Shown here piece by piece: positions 21,594 to 33,215 of a stretch of 64,000 nucleotides of DNA. Every line of letters starts with the position of its first letter. Position 1 is the stretch's first letter. Position numbers and translations under genes: made by a program. The stretch spans positions 203,623 to 267,622 of the forward strand of contig JAKUCV010004874.1 in the NCBI GenBank assembly GCA_028386065.3. Reading direction: 5' to 3'. The stretch is from Turnera subulata (lineage: Eukaryota > Streptophyta > Magnoliopsida > Malpighiales > Passifloraceae). The notes below the pieces were generated by a model, which ran no database searches, had not been told where the DNA came from, and was given only the letters and a program-made list of their open reading frames with translations.

Positions 21594-23097
21594 TGTTAGT
21601 TTCCGGTCATGCAAAATAGACAATCCAAATGCAACAAATGCACAGCGGAAACCTGGAAACACATGAAGGATCCATGTGAAGCAACTAAACCGAGCAACTA
21701 AAACAAACATACCTGAAACGGTTAGGATCTTTCACCTAACTGAAGAACCGAATCAGCTAGAGCCGGAAAGATATCCTGCTCCTCTACGGTATCCACACGA
21801 ACCGTCAATCACCGGCAGGAATCGTCTCACGGTCTCCAACCCCAGAGCACTCCCGAACTGTGGTGCTAGCTACAGATTTCCAAGAGCTATAAGTGGTGTC
21901 TATGGTATCTCTTTCTTTCACAAAGAAAAGAGGAAGATGTGTATATGTTTCTTGCTCTGAAAAACTCAGAATTCAGAATGCAAGAGTGAGTGAGAGAGAG
22001 CATGATCATATCACCAAAAACACACCCAATTAGTGCATAGTTAATTAGAAAAAATTGCCAACATAATGGCAAACATAGTGGTCCACCAAAAGGATGATTA
22101 TGATGGCCATTATCTTGTCTACCACTAATGCACTAACCAACACATCACAGCACTTATTTTGGTTTAATAATTCTGACAGTCACTGAACCAAACCAGCCCA
22201 AAACGACCCTGGTCCAACCACGGTCCAACCACGATTCAACCATCTGCTCGAATCAACGATTCTAAGTGTGTGACCCTGTAGGCACTTGTAACGTCCGGCA
22301 ATAATTGTAAAATCTCATTTTACAATTATAAGCAAAGAGCGGCGTCTAGCAACACATCATTGCTACCTGAACGACAAGATCAGTACTGATTCTATATGCC
22401 TCGGAACATGTCATCGTCCTTTCGTCCCATTATCAAGATTAAACCGAGACATGGAAAACGTCAATCTCGTATATGTTTAATCTTAGTTTCTTGATCCCCG
22501 AGTTAACTGTGTAAAACGTATCCTAATGATATCACCATATCATATAATGCGAGCATGGCCATGCATTTACAGTTCAACTCTATCAAGAGGCCCATCTGAT
22601 AATATACTCGTTATATGGGACGGACGAATCCCATCTTGATCAATCAAAACTCACTACACATTTATCATATACCCAATGATTACCCTTAAGACCACCCAGT
22701 TACGGATGACTAGGAATAGTATCAAAGTATACGACTCATAGGCTGGGAACCTTGATGATCTCAGGTCTAAGAACAATACGTATAAGAACCACTAATGACA
22801 ATGATATAACATTCCATGTAGGGTTCTTATGTGGGTCGGTCCAGTCCACAAGTTCTCTAACTTGTACCCGTATATAGAATTCGTATCTCATACAATTCAT
22901 AACATACGCTAGTCCTAATTTATTATTACAACCCATCCATAATAATAATCGACTAGAGACATTTAAGAATATATAAATATTCTAGGGTTATAAATATGTG
23001 CAAGTGATTATCTCATAATCATATTCATTGGAATAACCTTAATGTATGTACATGACTACAATCATCCATTGATTGGCTTTTGGGCATATTACTAACA
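21594..23097 (-). repeat. Copia 5' LTR
   Basis: A 1504-bp LTR with the same ends as the 3' copy. It has fewer GGTCCAACCA-type units (about 22210-22248). U3 is at the right end because the element reads leftward. Confidence 0.92.
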
Positions 23098-23102
23098 TTC
23101 CT

Positions 23103-23647
23103 TATATAGAGCTTGAGTGAGTAGGAGTAGGTAGGGGCTCTCTCTCTAACGGCTAGTTGCAAGAATAATGCTCCATGGATTGACCAAGATACTCCACAAG
23201 TTGATGTTGGATCTATTCCAAGAAGTCTACTCTCTTTGCAGCTCAATTACTTGAAGACATTCCATTTTTGGCAATTCGGGACCACAAGTGTGGACCACTT
23301 TTGATAATTGAGCTAAGAGGTAAGAGACAAGTGGTTCAGGTCTTCTTCTTTATCTTGGACCACTGTCAGTAGCAGTTGAGGTGGTTGGGAGCTGTCTTTA
23401 ATGTTGTGAAGACCACCATCCACTTGCAGCAGGACCACATGATGTTGACAGCTAGGTGTGGTTTCTTCCAGAAACCAAGCCCGTGGTTTTTGTGTGGTTT
23501 TTGTAAGAAACCATGCTGCATGTTAATCAATACAAATATATGCAAACATATCTAACCAAGTTTGTTAGTCATCAAAATCAATGAATAATAATTCACTAAA
23601 CATGATTAGGCATTAATAATCCTATTAAGCCCATGTTTAGGCTAACA
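23103..23647 (-). repeat. Family A left LTR, second part
   Basis: Continues the LTR interrupted at 14633. Its 545 bp equal the length of 24782-25326. It begins with TATATAG, so the copia element landed directly beside the TATA box of this LTR. Confidence 0.9.
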
Positions 23648-24209
23648 ATCTCCCCCATTTTTTATGATAACAAATATTGTGTTGATTTCTGCAAAAACCA
23701 GGGTCAGTTAAGATAGCACTTCTTATAAGCACACTCCCCCTGTTTTGTTGCTCCCCCTATACCAAACATTTTTGTGCTTTAAGCACCTTTCGCTAGTCTG
23801 CTTAGCCAAAAACTCCCCCTGCAAATTACATCTTCTTGCAAATATTTTCAACTGAGTAAGTGCAACAAGAATCATCCATATAATATGATTCAACATAAAC
23901 GTAACATCATTTCTCCCCTTTTTTGCATCGACAAAATAATAATAGGGATAAGGGGCATATAGATGGACAAGATTAGCAAAAGATCGTCCACAAAGGATTA
24001 AAAGCATAATATCCAATGGTAGTAGCATATCAATATATTCAACACATCACAATATATCTCCCCTTTTAGCATCAGCAAGAAACCATATATAAAAACCATA
24101 GTGCCAAAAAAAAAATAAGGAGGTTTGTGGATACAGTTACCCTAAAAAACCATGATCTTTATCTCTGGAAGTTACTCCATTGCACTGAGAACGTGGCTCC
24201 GCTGCCAAT
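23648..24209 (-). other. Family A internal region, non-coding, with repeated purine tracts
   Basis: The 562-bp segment has no gene. On the minus strand AATGGGGGAGAT abuts the left LTR as a polypurine tract. Further AGGGGGAG tracts occur upstream (complements of CTCCCCCT near 23734, 23752 and 23813) as well as weaker ones. A primer-binding-like TGGCAGCGGAGCC lies at 24195-24207, two bases from the right LTR. Confidence 0.8.
24195..24207 (-). other. Family A primer-binding site
   Basis: TGGCAGCGGAGCC on the minus strand matches the complement of initiator tRNA-Met (TGGTATCAGAGCC) at 10 of 13 positions. Confidence 0.6.
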
Positions 24210-25326
24210 TGTTGGCCCAGATTGGCCTGAGAGTAGGGTTGGATTAACTTTTCTCCTTAATCGCGTACTTGGTTTCTGCTTTAGTATCTGATAAACTAGA
24301 TGGTTTCTTCACAAACCACGCACTCACAGATCTGTCTTTATGTTCGAGCTAATAAACAGAAAGAACAAGGGCAAGAGATGATGACACAGTGATTTTAGGG
24401 TGGTTTCCCCTCACCAGGTACATCCACTACCTAAAGGACCCTCCTTTAGGATTTCAAACTCTCACTAACTTAGGTTTTTATGGGTTCAACCTTAACCGTT
24501 ACAAGCTTTTACAGGAGCAGCTCTAACCTAAGCTTTTCACAGGCTCAGCTCTAACCTTTACAAGTTTTTCACAGGCAAAACTCTAACCTTCCCTCAAGTC
24601 TAACCCTAGATTTGAGTGCCCAACAAAGACAAACCCATGTCTTGCCTAAAAACTCCCCTTTCAAAGGATTGAACACATGTGTAAGGTCAATATGAAGAAC
24701 ATAGGTGCAAGTACAAGTTTGCAGACTTAGAATCACTCTCTCATATGTTGGGGCACCTCTTCAAGATGCTTCCCTCTTCCTTATATAGAGCTTGAGTGAG
24801 TAGGAGTAGGTAGGGGCTCTCTCTCTAACGGCTAGTTGCACCAATAATGCTCCATAGAATGACCAAGATACTCTACAAGTTGATGTTGGGTCCATTCCAG
24901 GAAGTCTACTCTCTTTGCAGCTCAATTACTTGAAGACATTCCATTTTTGGCAATTCGGGACCACAAGTGTGGACCACTTTTGATAATTTAGCTAAGAGGT
25001 AAGAGACAAGTGGTTCAGGTCTTCTTCTTTTTCTAGGACCACTGTCAGTAGCAGTTGAGGTGGTTGGGAGCTGTCTTTAATGTTGTGAAGACCACCATCC
25101 ACTTGCAGCAGGACCACATGATGTTGACAGCTAGGTGTGGTTTCTTCCAGAAACCAAGCCCGTGGTTTTTGTGTGGTTTTTGTAAGAAACCACGCTGCAT
25201 GTTAATCAATACAAATATATGCAAACATATCTAACCAAGTTTGTTAGTCATCAAAATCAATGAATAATAATTCACTAAACATGAATAGGCATTAATAATC
25301 CTATTAAGCCCATGTTTAGGCTAACA
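24210..25326 (-). repeat. Family A right LTR (intact)
   Basis: A 1117-bp LTR, TGTTGGCCC to TTTAGGCTAACA. GGTTTC or its complement recurs near both ends. Confidence 0.9.
24781..24788 (-). promoter_or_regulatory. TATA box of the family A LTR
   Basis: CTATATAA on the minus strand, conserved in the solo LTR (2983-2990). In the left LTR it is split at its edge by the copia insertion. Confidence 0.5.
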
Positions 25327-25331
25327 GAGGT

Positions 25332-25686
25332 TTTAGGCACAAAAAAGCAGGTTTTTCTTTTGAATTTCCAATTTTTTTTTGATTTTTTTATTAAAACAAT
25401 TAATTTTAAGAAAAAAATATATAAATCAGCTCCCTAGAAGAAAAATAATTTTGAAGAAGAATTTGAAAAAAAAAAAGACTCGACTAGGGTTTTGTTTTGA
25501 TAAGGAAAATATGAGTGCGCAATTAATTTGGATCCACGAAAAGCAAGCATAAGCATACAACATGTTTCCACATAAGGCAAGTACCCCTAGGGTTTCGTTC
25601 GACTACATGCAAGGGTATGCAGCTGGTTGGGGGCCAAAGAACTGCTGCTATGGGAGGTTCAGCCTACTCACATGTGACACAAGGAT
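25332..25686. other. Continuation of the Tat/Ogre-like leader, non-coding
   Basis: AT-rich sequence resuming after the GAGGT duplication. No gene is seen. It ends where the Athila-1 LTR begins. Confidence 0.4.
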
Positions 25687-27438
25687 TGATAACATCTAAA
25701 TGTTAATGTTTTTATGATGGTTTTGAATGGCTTTTACTATGTATTCTTGGTCAATTATGTGTATAATCTTTATATTACTGTGTGTTTTTGTCAACTAGTA
25801 CTTCAATATTGCTGATTAAGTGTTTTTACAGGTGAAAATTGATTTTATTTGAAGAATGGATGCTTTTTAGCCAAGTTTGGAAACCAGGCCCAATTCAGGA
25901 AACTTTCTGCAGTGAGCACAGCCGACTATTTTGAAGCTTTCGGGAGCTCTAAGAATTGAAATTAAGTGAGACCAATTGGAGACAAAACTAGACTTACAGA
26001 GCTTTCTATGGATTAAATTTCATAATTTTTGGACATGTCTAATGGGAGGAGCACTTAGTTGATTTTGGCACAGACAAACATGGATTTCTGCACCGACCCA
26101 GGCACAGTGTTTCAGTGATATCTTGAGCTACAGAACTTCAATTGAGGTTTTTTTTTTATTAAAAGAAATCTGAGAGAATTATCTAGAACTTTGTAGAAGA
26201 GTCCAACACCCAGTTCAGACGTCATCTAGTCAATAAGTGCCATGCAATATTCAGGTTAGAAAACAGGCAAAAGTCCAACTTGGAGTGCAAGTCAAGGAAT
26301 TCAATTACCATTCATAAAAGGAGACCCTTGGACGACCTCCAGGACTAAAACCACTATAAATAGACCCCTTGGGGCATCATATTGAGGAGGCCGAGTTCAG
26401 AGGGCGAAGCTCTGCCAAATTGTTTAGGGTTTAGGTCACACACACTAGTAGGATTAGGGTTTCTTCTCTTTTTGATCCTCTAGGTGGTGCCGATTCCTGT
26501 ATCAAGGCTCAAAGTTATTCCCCTCAACTTTCCAGCAAGATATTTAAGATCCAAAGACACAGAATCTTCAGTTTCAGAAGCACAAATTCGAGATCAAGGA
26601 GCTGCAGAAGTCAACACCAGTCTTTCTGCAGAAATCGACTACACCTTCTCCTTTATTCGGTTTTTCTGTTATTTGATTCCTTGATGAATTCTTGCGTTGA
26701 TTTTGTTTTTATTATTTTTATGTGGAACTAATCTCTTAATCTAGGACTGGGGATGTAGCCAATTACTCTTATGCTTTTATAATTTTGTTCTTGGAATCTG
26801 TTGTGTTTGTTTGATCTATGTGTTTGTTTGTTGCTTGCTTGATTACCAAGTTTACATTAATTTAGATCTGAATCTTTGTTGATGGCGACATGCGAGAGCT
26901 GAGTTATTGATTAGGTTTTAGATATGAATATCATAGATTGATTAGAAGACTAGAGATGCGAAAGCTGGTAGTTATTCTTAAGATTGATAAATTGTCTATG
27001 CCTAATGAATTTAGTTACAAACTATGCTAGTGAGAACTAGGTAGTTATGGACTGAATAATTAATTCAACATGCGAGAGTTGAGAGTTAATACTTTAAGAC
27101 AATTAGCCTACAATAATCAATAGACATCCAAGATCATAACCAGATATATTATTTGCATAAGTAGTGATTGCGTGAACCCCGAACTCCTAGGTTGTTTTTA
27201 TTATTGCTTTACTCGACATCTATTACCCTTTGCCGATTTTACTTTTTATTTTTATTACTCTTTTAATTTCGATTTTAGCTACCAACTCTCATCAATAATT
27301 GATTTGCCTAGATAATCACAAGTTGTTATTGACGTAGTACTTAAACTGTTCTCTGTGGGATCGACCTTGATTGCTATAACAGACACTGTGCGCTTGTAGG
27401 TTAATCGTAGTGTTTACTGTGGGTTAAAAACGCTATCA
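25687..27438 (+). repeat. Athila-1 5' LTR
   Basis: A 1752-bp LTR, TGATAACATC to CGCTATCA. It aligns with 33216-34249 from its first base and is followed by the primer-binding site. Confidence 0.88.
26355..26362 (+). promoter_or_regulatory. TATA box in the Athila-1 5' LTR
   Basis: TATAAATA in the context CCACTATAAATAGACCC. In the 3' LTR the same place reads CCACTATAATTGAACCC, so the box is lost there. Confidence 0.55.
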
Positions 27439-27445
27439 AGTATTT

Positions 27446-27463
27446 TGGCGCCGTTGCCGGGGA
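27446..27463 (+). other. Athila-1 primer-binding site (tRNA-Asp type)
   Basis: TGGCGCCGTTGCCGGGGA, the well-known Athila/Tat-type site complementary to the 3' end of tRNA-Asp, lies seven bases after the 5' LTR end. Confidence 0.85.
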
Positions 27464-27724
27464 GCGGTGTTAATATTATTGAGAAAACAACCAGATTACT
27501 TTAAGTTTTATTTTTCTGCCTTTTCTTTTTCTTTTAAATTCGATTTTATTTTTTTCTTTCTTTTCTGCATGTGTTGCCGATTTTACGAGCAAAGCTTGAC
27601 GTGGTGACAGCATTGTTGAGATTGATCTAGGAGGACACCGACATAAGAGAGGAAAAGAAGTACGAATTTTGCAGAAACATCAAGCAAGGCAGAAGGACAG
27701 AGGAAGACATTGCGTGACTACGCA

Positions 27725-29770
27725 ATGCCGAGCTTGGATGCCGCGCAATCAAGTGTTGCAAAACCGGAGAACGCAGCCAACGACTTCGAACTCAAGCCAG
27801 CACTTGTTAAGATGGTGCAACATGATCAATTTGGAGGCTTAGACAGTGAAGATCCGAATCAACATCTACAAAGATTCTTGGAGATATGCGATTTAATCAT
27901 GATTGATGGTGCAACTGAAGATGCTATTCGCCTTCGTTTATTTCTATTCTCATCACGCGACAAGGCAAAGAAGTGGCTCCAATTGAGTGCACATCCAACC
28001 TACAAGACATGGGACGAATTATCTAAGGCATTCCTAAGCAAGTATTATCCACTTGATAAAGCAGCACGAATTCGAAGCATGATTACTTCTTGTGAGGCAT
28101 GAGAGTGTTTCAAGGAACTTTTGCAAGGATGCCCACAACATGGTTTAGCCGACTCGTTAGTAGTCCAATCATTCTTTAATGGTTTAACTGAATCATTGCG
28201 TATGAGTTTGAATGCAGCCTTCGGAGGAGCGTTTATGTCACAATCACCAGAAGAGGCATACCAAAGGATCGAAACTATGGCAAGCAACAATTTCCAAGCT
28301 TCTTCACGACCTAATCGAAAGGAAGTAGCTGGAGTTTGGGACACAGAAACCACCATGCTGAATGCCAAGTTTGATGCTCTTACTAAGTAATTAGCAGCAA
28401 TAATGCCATCTCTGACTTGCGACAATTGTGGAGGAAGAGGACATCTGAGTGCAAGTTGCCCTACTAGTGATACACTTCCGATTGAGTAACTGAACCTCAT
28501 GAGCCAACGGCAGCAAGCAAAGCCTTATTCCAACACATACAATCCAGAGTGGACGAGTCATCCAACATGGAAGGGGCGAAATTGCATTCAGCAAGGGAAT
28601 CTTCAAGGATTAGCACCACGACAGTTGAACACTCATGCTCCATAACAACCTGATCTTCATGTGATGATGCAATCTTTGATGGAATCCCAGCATCAACAAA
28701 TGGAGAGTCAACGTTAATTGATGGAAACTCGACACACACAAATGAAGATGATGCAAGGATTCACAAACGAGTTGATGGAATTGAAGACTCACTCGAAGAT
28801 GCTTGAGACGAAAATCATGCAGCAAGCTGAGGCGATCAAGAATGTCCCAGGAAACTTACCAGGGCAGCCTATAATTAATCCAAGCGAACATGTGAAAGCT
28901 GTGATGCTTAGAAGCGACAAGCAATTGGAGGATGTCCACCAACCTAAAGAGGATGCCGAAACCACCTCTAAGCAAGAAGAGGAGGAGGAACCTGAAGCAG
29001 AAGTGCAATCAATCGACAAGGAAGCAAAGGAGAAGAAGCAAGAGCAAGAGGAGTGGATTCCCAAGTGGAAGCTAGCGAAGCAGAAAAGACAGCAACCGAA
29101 GGAGTTATGGCCTAAGTCAAAGCTTATGAACCACCAGTTCCATTCCCTCAACAACTTCAGCAGAGCAAACAAGACGAAAAATTCGGGAGATTTCTTAAAC
29201 ATTTGCAGAAATTACACATTCACGTTCCATTTACTGAAGCTATTTCTCAAATTCCTACTTAAGATAAATTTCTTAAGGATATGCTTACCAGGGAAAGGAA
29301 GCTAGAAGATTATGAAACGATGGCGCATACAGAGAAATGCAGTGCAATCTTACAAAATAAGTTGCCCCAGAAATTGAAGGATCCTGGAAGCTTTTCTATC
29401 CCTTGCCACATTGGTTCTATGTGCATTGAAAGAGCATTATGTGATTTGGGAGCCACTGTTAGTCTTATTCCCAAGCGGATTGTGGAGATGCTGGATATTG
29501 GAGAACTGAAGCCGACGAATATCTATCTTTAACTGGCCGACCGATCAATCAAACACCCAATAGGGATATTGGAGGACATTCCAATCCAGGTTGGAAAATT
29601 TTTGTGCTAGTGGATTTTGTGGTGCTCGACATGGAGATTGATTCCTAGATGCCGATTATTCTTGGAGGACCATTCTTAGCTACTGCTGGAGCTCAAATTG
29701 ATGTTCGTGATGGAAAGGTTACTCTCCAGATAGGGAATGACAAGTCGAGTTTGATGTCTTCCGAGTAATA
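27725..29770 (+). pseudogene. Athila-1 gag-protease pseudogene
   Basis: The first ATG in the gag frame is at 27725 (MPSLDAAQSS); a stop lies upstream in the same frame. Gag peptides typical of Athila follow (DPNQHLQRFLEICD, AKKWLQLSAHPTYKTWDELS, FFNGLTESLR). The zinc knuckle is CDNCGGRGHLSASC. A Gln/Met-rich and then acidic Glu/Lys-rich linker leads to the protease. Stops interrupt the frame at about 28100, 28388, 28486, 28642 and 28714, and a frame change lies near 29160-29280. The retropepsin part (SIPCHIGSMCIERAL, then CDLGATVSLIP) has DLGA at the active-site position, as commonly seen in Athila, and ends with PIILGGPFLATAGA after two further stops. No working gag is expected. Confidence 0.85.
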
Positions 29771-30542
29771 AGAGGACCTCTCGAGGAAGAAAGTTGTTTT
29801 CAAGTGGATGCCATTGATAATGCTGTCAAAGAAGTGAACAAAGATGCAGCAAGTAATTTCTTTCGAGTTGATGAAATCATTCGACCATCGGATGTCACAC
29901 CAAAGTTACTTTGTCCATTGAAAGGAAAAGGGGATGAGCACGCAAAGATTGTCAAGAAGCAAGAGTTCGTGGAAGGTGATTTGGTGATGCATGTTAGTGC
30001 TAAATTTGACGTGTGGTCTAGACCCTTCAAGGTATCAAAAATCCTAACTCATGGAGCTGTAGAAGTTTGGGACAAAGAAAAAGGAACTTTTAAGGTGAAT
30101 GATCGAAACTTGAAGTTGCATGAAGAAAGAATGCAGAAGCAAGCTGCGCCAATATCCTCTACTTCAACCAAGCATGACACTTCTTTAGAAAAGGATGTGG
30201 ATATTGTGGTAGTAGCGCAACAAACAAGCTCTTGTCAAGTTTCTACAAAGCCGTTGATATCGGTGGAAAGTTTTAAGAAACGAAGGTTTAAGCAAGGTGA
30301 CAAGGTGCTCCTTTACGATTCCATTGGAAGGGAAAGCTCAATTCTCCTTGGACGGGACCATTCAAGGTGTCAAACCTACTTCCAAATGGAGATGTGGAGA
30401 TATACAATGAAAGAGATGGAACTTTCAAAGTGAATGGCCAAAGACTCAAGATTTTCTATGATGGCGATTTTCAAGCAAGGCGATTCACTGAGAAGCTCCA
30501 TAATCCACCATACCCAACCTCCGAACCGGTCCAGCTAAGATG
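29771..30542 (+). pseudogene. Athila-1 integrase C-terminal tail, present twice in decayed form
   Basis: Directly after the protease the sequence reads as the carboxyl end of a gypsy integrase, so RT, RNase H and the catalytic core have been deleted. The first tail (about 29960-30120) contains FVEGDLVMHVSAKFDVWSRP, FKVSKILTHGAVEV and GTFKVNDRNLKLHEE. After a linker, a second tail (about 30270-30480) shows RRFKQGDKVLLYDS and then, in another frame, GPFKVSNLLPNGDVEIYNE and GTFKVNGQRLKIFYDG. The repeated order GPFKV...VE(V/I)...GTFKVN...LK suggests a duplicated tail. It is followed by the conserved GGGAGGCAACCCAC sequence. Confidence 0.75.
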
Positions 30543-33215
30543 ACAATAAAGAAGCACAGTGTGGGAGGCAACCCACAATTTAAGGTAGTTTTAGTGTTTT
30601 GAGTTTTTTATTTTTATTAATTTTTGTTTTTGTTTTTGAGTCTATGCAAAATGCAAGAAGAAGGAATCTTTCGAAGAGAGATCAACCACATTGGAAGGGT
30701 CAAGACGAATTCTTCATCAAATTGACCAGAGAAGCTTTTCTTAAACTCAAACTTTTACTTTTCTGCGTAATTTGTGTGATGATTTGCTTGAGTGCTTTGT
30801 TGGATTTTATTTGTTTTGATGCATTCATGCATTTAGCACTTACCCTTAGGTTCCGATGGCAAGCTCATAAGAAACTAGGCTCAATTAGAGGAGACAATTT
30901 TTAGGATTAGTTTTTAGGATTTTCTTAATTTTTCTAGCACCCTAGGATTTTTTACTTTTTCATAATTCATTAAAAATATAAAAATAAAACAAATAGAAAA
31001 TCACCAAAACAAAATTCAGAAAAACACAAAAAAAAACGAAAAAAAATTTGGGTTAGGACATACAGATTAGTGCACCGTGGCGCACAAGGAGGACAAGCAT
31101 CAAGGCGAGCCCATCTGCACCGAAGGCACGCCAGCAGCAGCACCAACCCGAGAGCATAGGAAGCCCATGCGCCGACTCCAATTTTTTTTTTTAGTAACCC
31201 CTTTGCAATTTTTTTAGTTAGTCCTACACCCACCAAAAATACATATAGGTTAGTATTCCTTTAGTTATTAGGATTAGAATTTAGTTTTTATTTGTTAGGT
31301 TAGGGATTTTCTAATCCTTGGTGACATAGGATTCCTAGCACTCATAGGATTAGAATTCGGCACCAACACCACCAATTCCACTGCCTTTAGTGCCGACTTC
31401 ACACCCTAGCTCCCTTTAGGTTTTTCTTGATTTTGCTTTTAGTCTCCCGCTCTTTTTAGCCTTAGTTTACTTTCTCTCTAACTTGGATTATCTTTTCTTA
31501 TGTGCTATACATGTTTGAATCTAAGTTTGAGGAGAGTGCCTCTCCTTTGTGCATATTTTTTATCCTTTGTTTTTTTTTCTTTCTTGGCCAATGAGGACAT
31601 TGTCCGATTTAAGTTTGAGGAGGGGGAACAAATTTCTTTGCAATTTGTTTGTTTGTTTTTGTTTAGTGTCAATAAAGAGTTTGTTTTTGACTTTAATATA
31701 TTGAGTATGCATATTTTTGATTCCAGATTACTTAGTAAAGCCATTGCTTTTTCAAAAGTTGTTTTCAAAATCGTTTTCAACTTTATTCTTCAAAATTTTT
31801 TTCCAAATTGTTTTTCAAATAAAATTTTCAAAAAAATCGAAAAAATAAAAATTTTCGATAAAACCAAAAAGATTTTTCTTTGTTTTTCAAATAGTTTTCA
31901 AACCCACCATTCTATGATCAAGATGATTTTTGTTGATGGATAACCAAGAGAGTTACTTTGGGTTTTTGAATTCTTTTTCTTTTAGATGCAAGAAGTTTGA
32001 TTTTTGATTGATCTTGTGTTCATGCTTAGTTAAGATGAATTCATGCATGTTCTAGCATTCTATGCCTAGCATTTTTCGACACCCTATGCATTATTTTTCA
32101 AAATTTTTGACGTCAACATATATGTCCTAGAAGAAGTTTTCAGAATTTTCAAAGCAAATTTTTCTCATAGAAGCTCAATGAAAGAGATGATAATGGCATT
32201 CTTTGTTTAAACCAACAAGCCAATAAAAAGCCTATCCTTTATCATTATCCCTTGTTTAACCCCTTTGAGCCTAAATCATGATAGCTAATTTTTCTTTCTT
32301 TACCCACATTTACCCACCTTTAACCCTTTGAAGCCTTATAGCTACCATTCTTTTCTTTCATTATCCATACCCGATTTTTCAAAGTTCCTTAAGAGATTTT
32401 TGTTCTATGTTTTTATCAAGATTCTTTCTATGATAAGTGCAATTGTACCGTATCTTTTCACATCCAAGAAGATCTATGCATTGAAGATGTTTGCACTTTC
32501 AATTGTTTCAAGTATGTTATGGAATGTCAAGCGCAGAAAAAAAAAAAAAAAAGAAAATCGACAAAGTCGATTCAAAAATAGAAAAAAAAATATTTCAGAA
32601 AAAAATCCAAAAAGAGATAGAAATTGCGCAATCAGTGTTCCTGAAACAAGTTGAATTTTCTTTTGATGATCACATGATGGATGTTATTTCAAGACTTGCA
32701 CTTTGAGAATTCTTTTCAATTTCCTGATAATGCATATTGCAATCTTTTTTTAAGTGAATTTTTGAACTTTGATTTTCCTATATACACCTTTTCTTTGATC
32801 AACCTTTACCCAAGACCCCATTACAACCCTTTGTAAAGTCCTACTGATCTTTTTGAGAGTGTTTATTCATAATAGTGGAGTTAAGTTCTGGAATTTGCTT
32901 ATGGGACTTTGTTTTCAAATTTTCATGACGTCAATTCATTCTTGCACGCATATGGGTAGTTGGTTTTTGCTAAGTGATTTGTGTGAAAGCTTGTACGGGT
33001 GAGTCTGACTATTGCATGGATGCTTTTTCATGAGATTTTCTTTCTTTCTTGGCATTTGTTCTTAATGATTTTTCATAAGCTCTTGGTGATTATCTTGGAA
33101 GTCCTGATATGAATTCTTTTTTATTGTGTGATTTGGTGGAGAGTTTCAAAACCCTCATTTGGTTTATTTTGCTTTATTTGCTTAAGGACAAGCAAAATTT
33201 AAGTTTCAGGAGATT
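30543..33215 (+). other. Athila-1 3' untranslated region with two purine motifs
   Basis: Non-coding and T-rich. Two similar modules occur: GAGGACATTGTCCGATTT followed by AAGTTTGAGGAGGGGG (31593-31629), and AGGACAAGCAAAATTT followed by AAGTTTCAGGAGAT (33185-33215) at the 3' LTR. The second is the polypurine tract in use. A long A-run (32539-32552) and an A-rich stretch (about 32578-32600) lie between them. Short frames here look like chance. Confidence 0.7.

Larger units (their letters stand above)
14634..23097 (-). mobile_element. Full-length Ty1/copia element, minus orientation
   Basis: An 8464-bp element with ends TGTTAGT and ACTAACA and a perfect 5-bp target duplication TTCCT (14629-14633 and 23098-23102). 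On the minus strand the order is 5' LTR (21594-23097), primer-binding site, a leader of about 1.46 kb, one gag-pol frame, polypurine tract, 3' LTR (14634-16163). The LTRs are recognisably the same but differ by scattered substitutions (about 15 in the first 300 bp compared by eye) and by the copy number of a short repeat, so the insertion is not recent. Integrase before RT gives the copia order. Protein similarity suggests the Tork/TAR group, without certainty. Confidence 0.93.
14062..25326 (-). mobile_element. Family A non-autonomous LTR retrotransposon (split by a copia element)
   Basis: Termini are TGTTGGCC (left) and GGCTAACA (right), with a perfect 5-bp duplication GAGGT (14057-14061 and 25327-25331). 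Without the nested copia element and its extra 5-bp duplication, it is 1117 bp LTR + 562 bp internal + 1117 bp LTR (2796 bp). The internal part has no gene, only a minus-strand primer-binding site beside the right LTR and purine tracts beside the left LTR, so the element needs proteins from elsewhere. Several GGGGGAG tracts and TGTT...AACA ends recall Sirevirus-type copia elements; this affiliation is inference. The target lay in the leader of the Tat/Ogre-like element. Confidence 0.85.

Noticed and set aside
27710..27724. Athila-1 gag start at 27710
   Set aside because: The codon there is TTG. The first ATG of the frame is at 27725.
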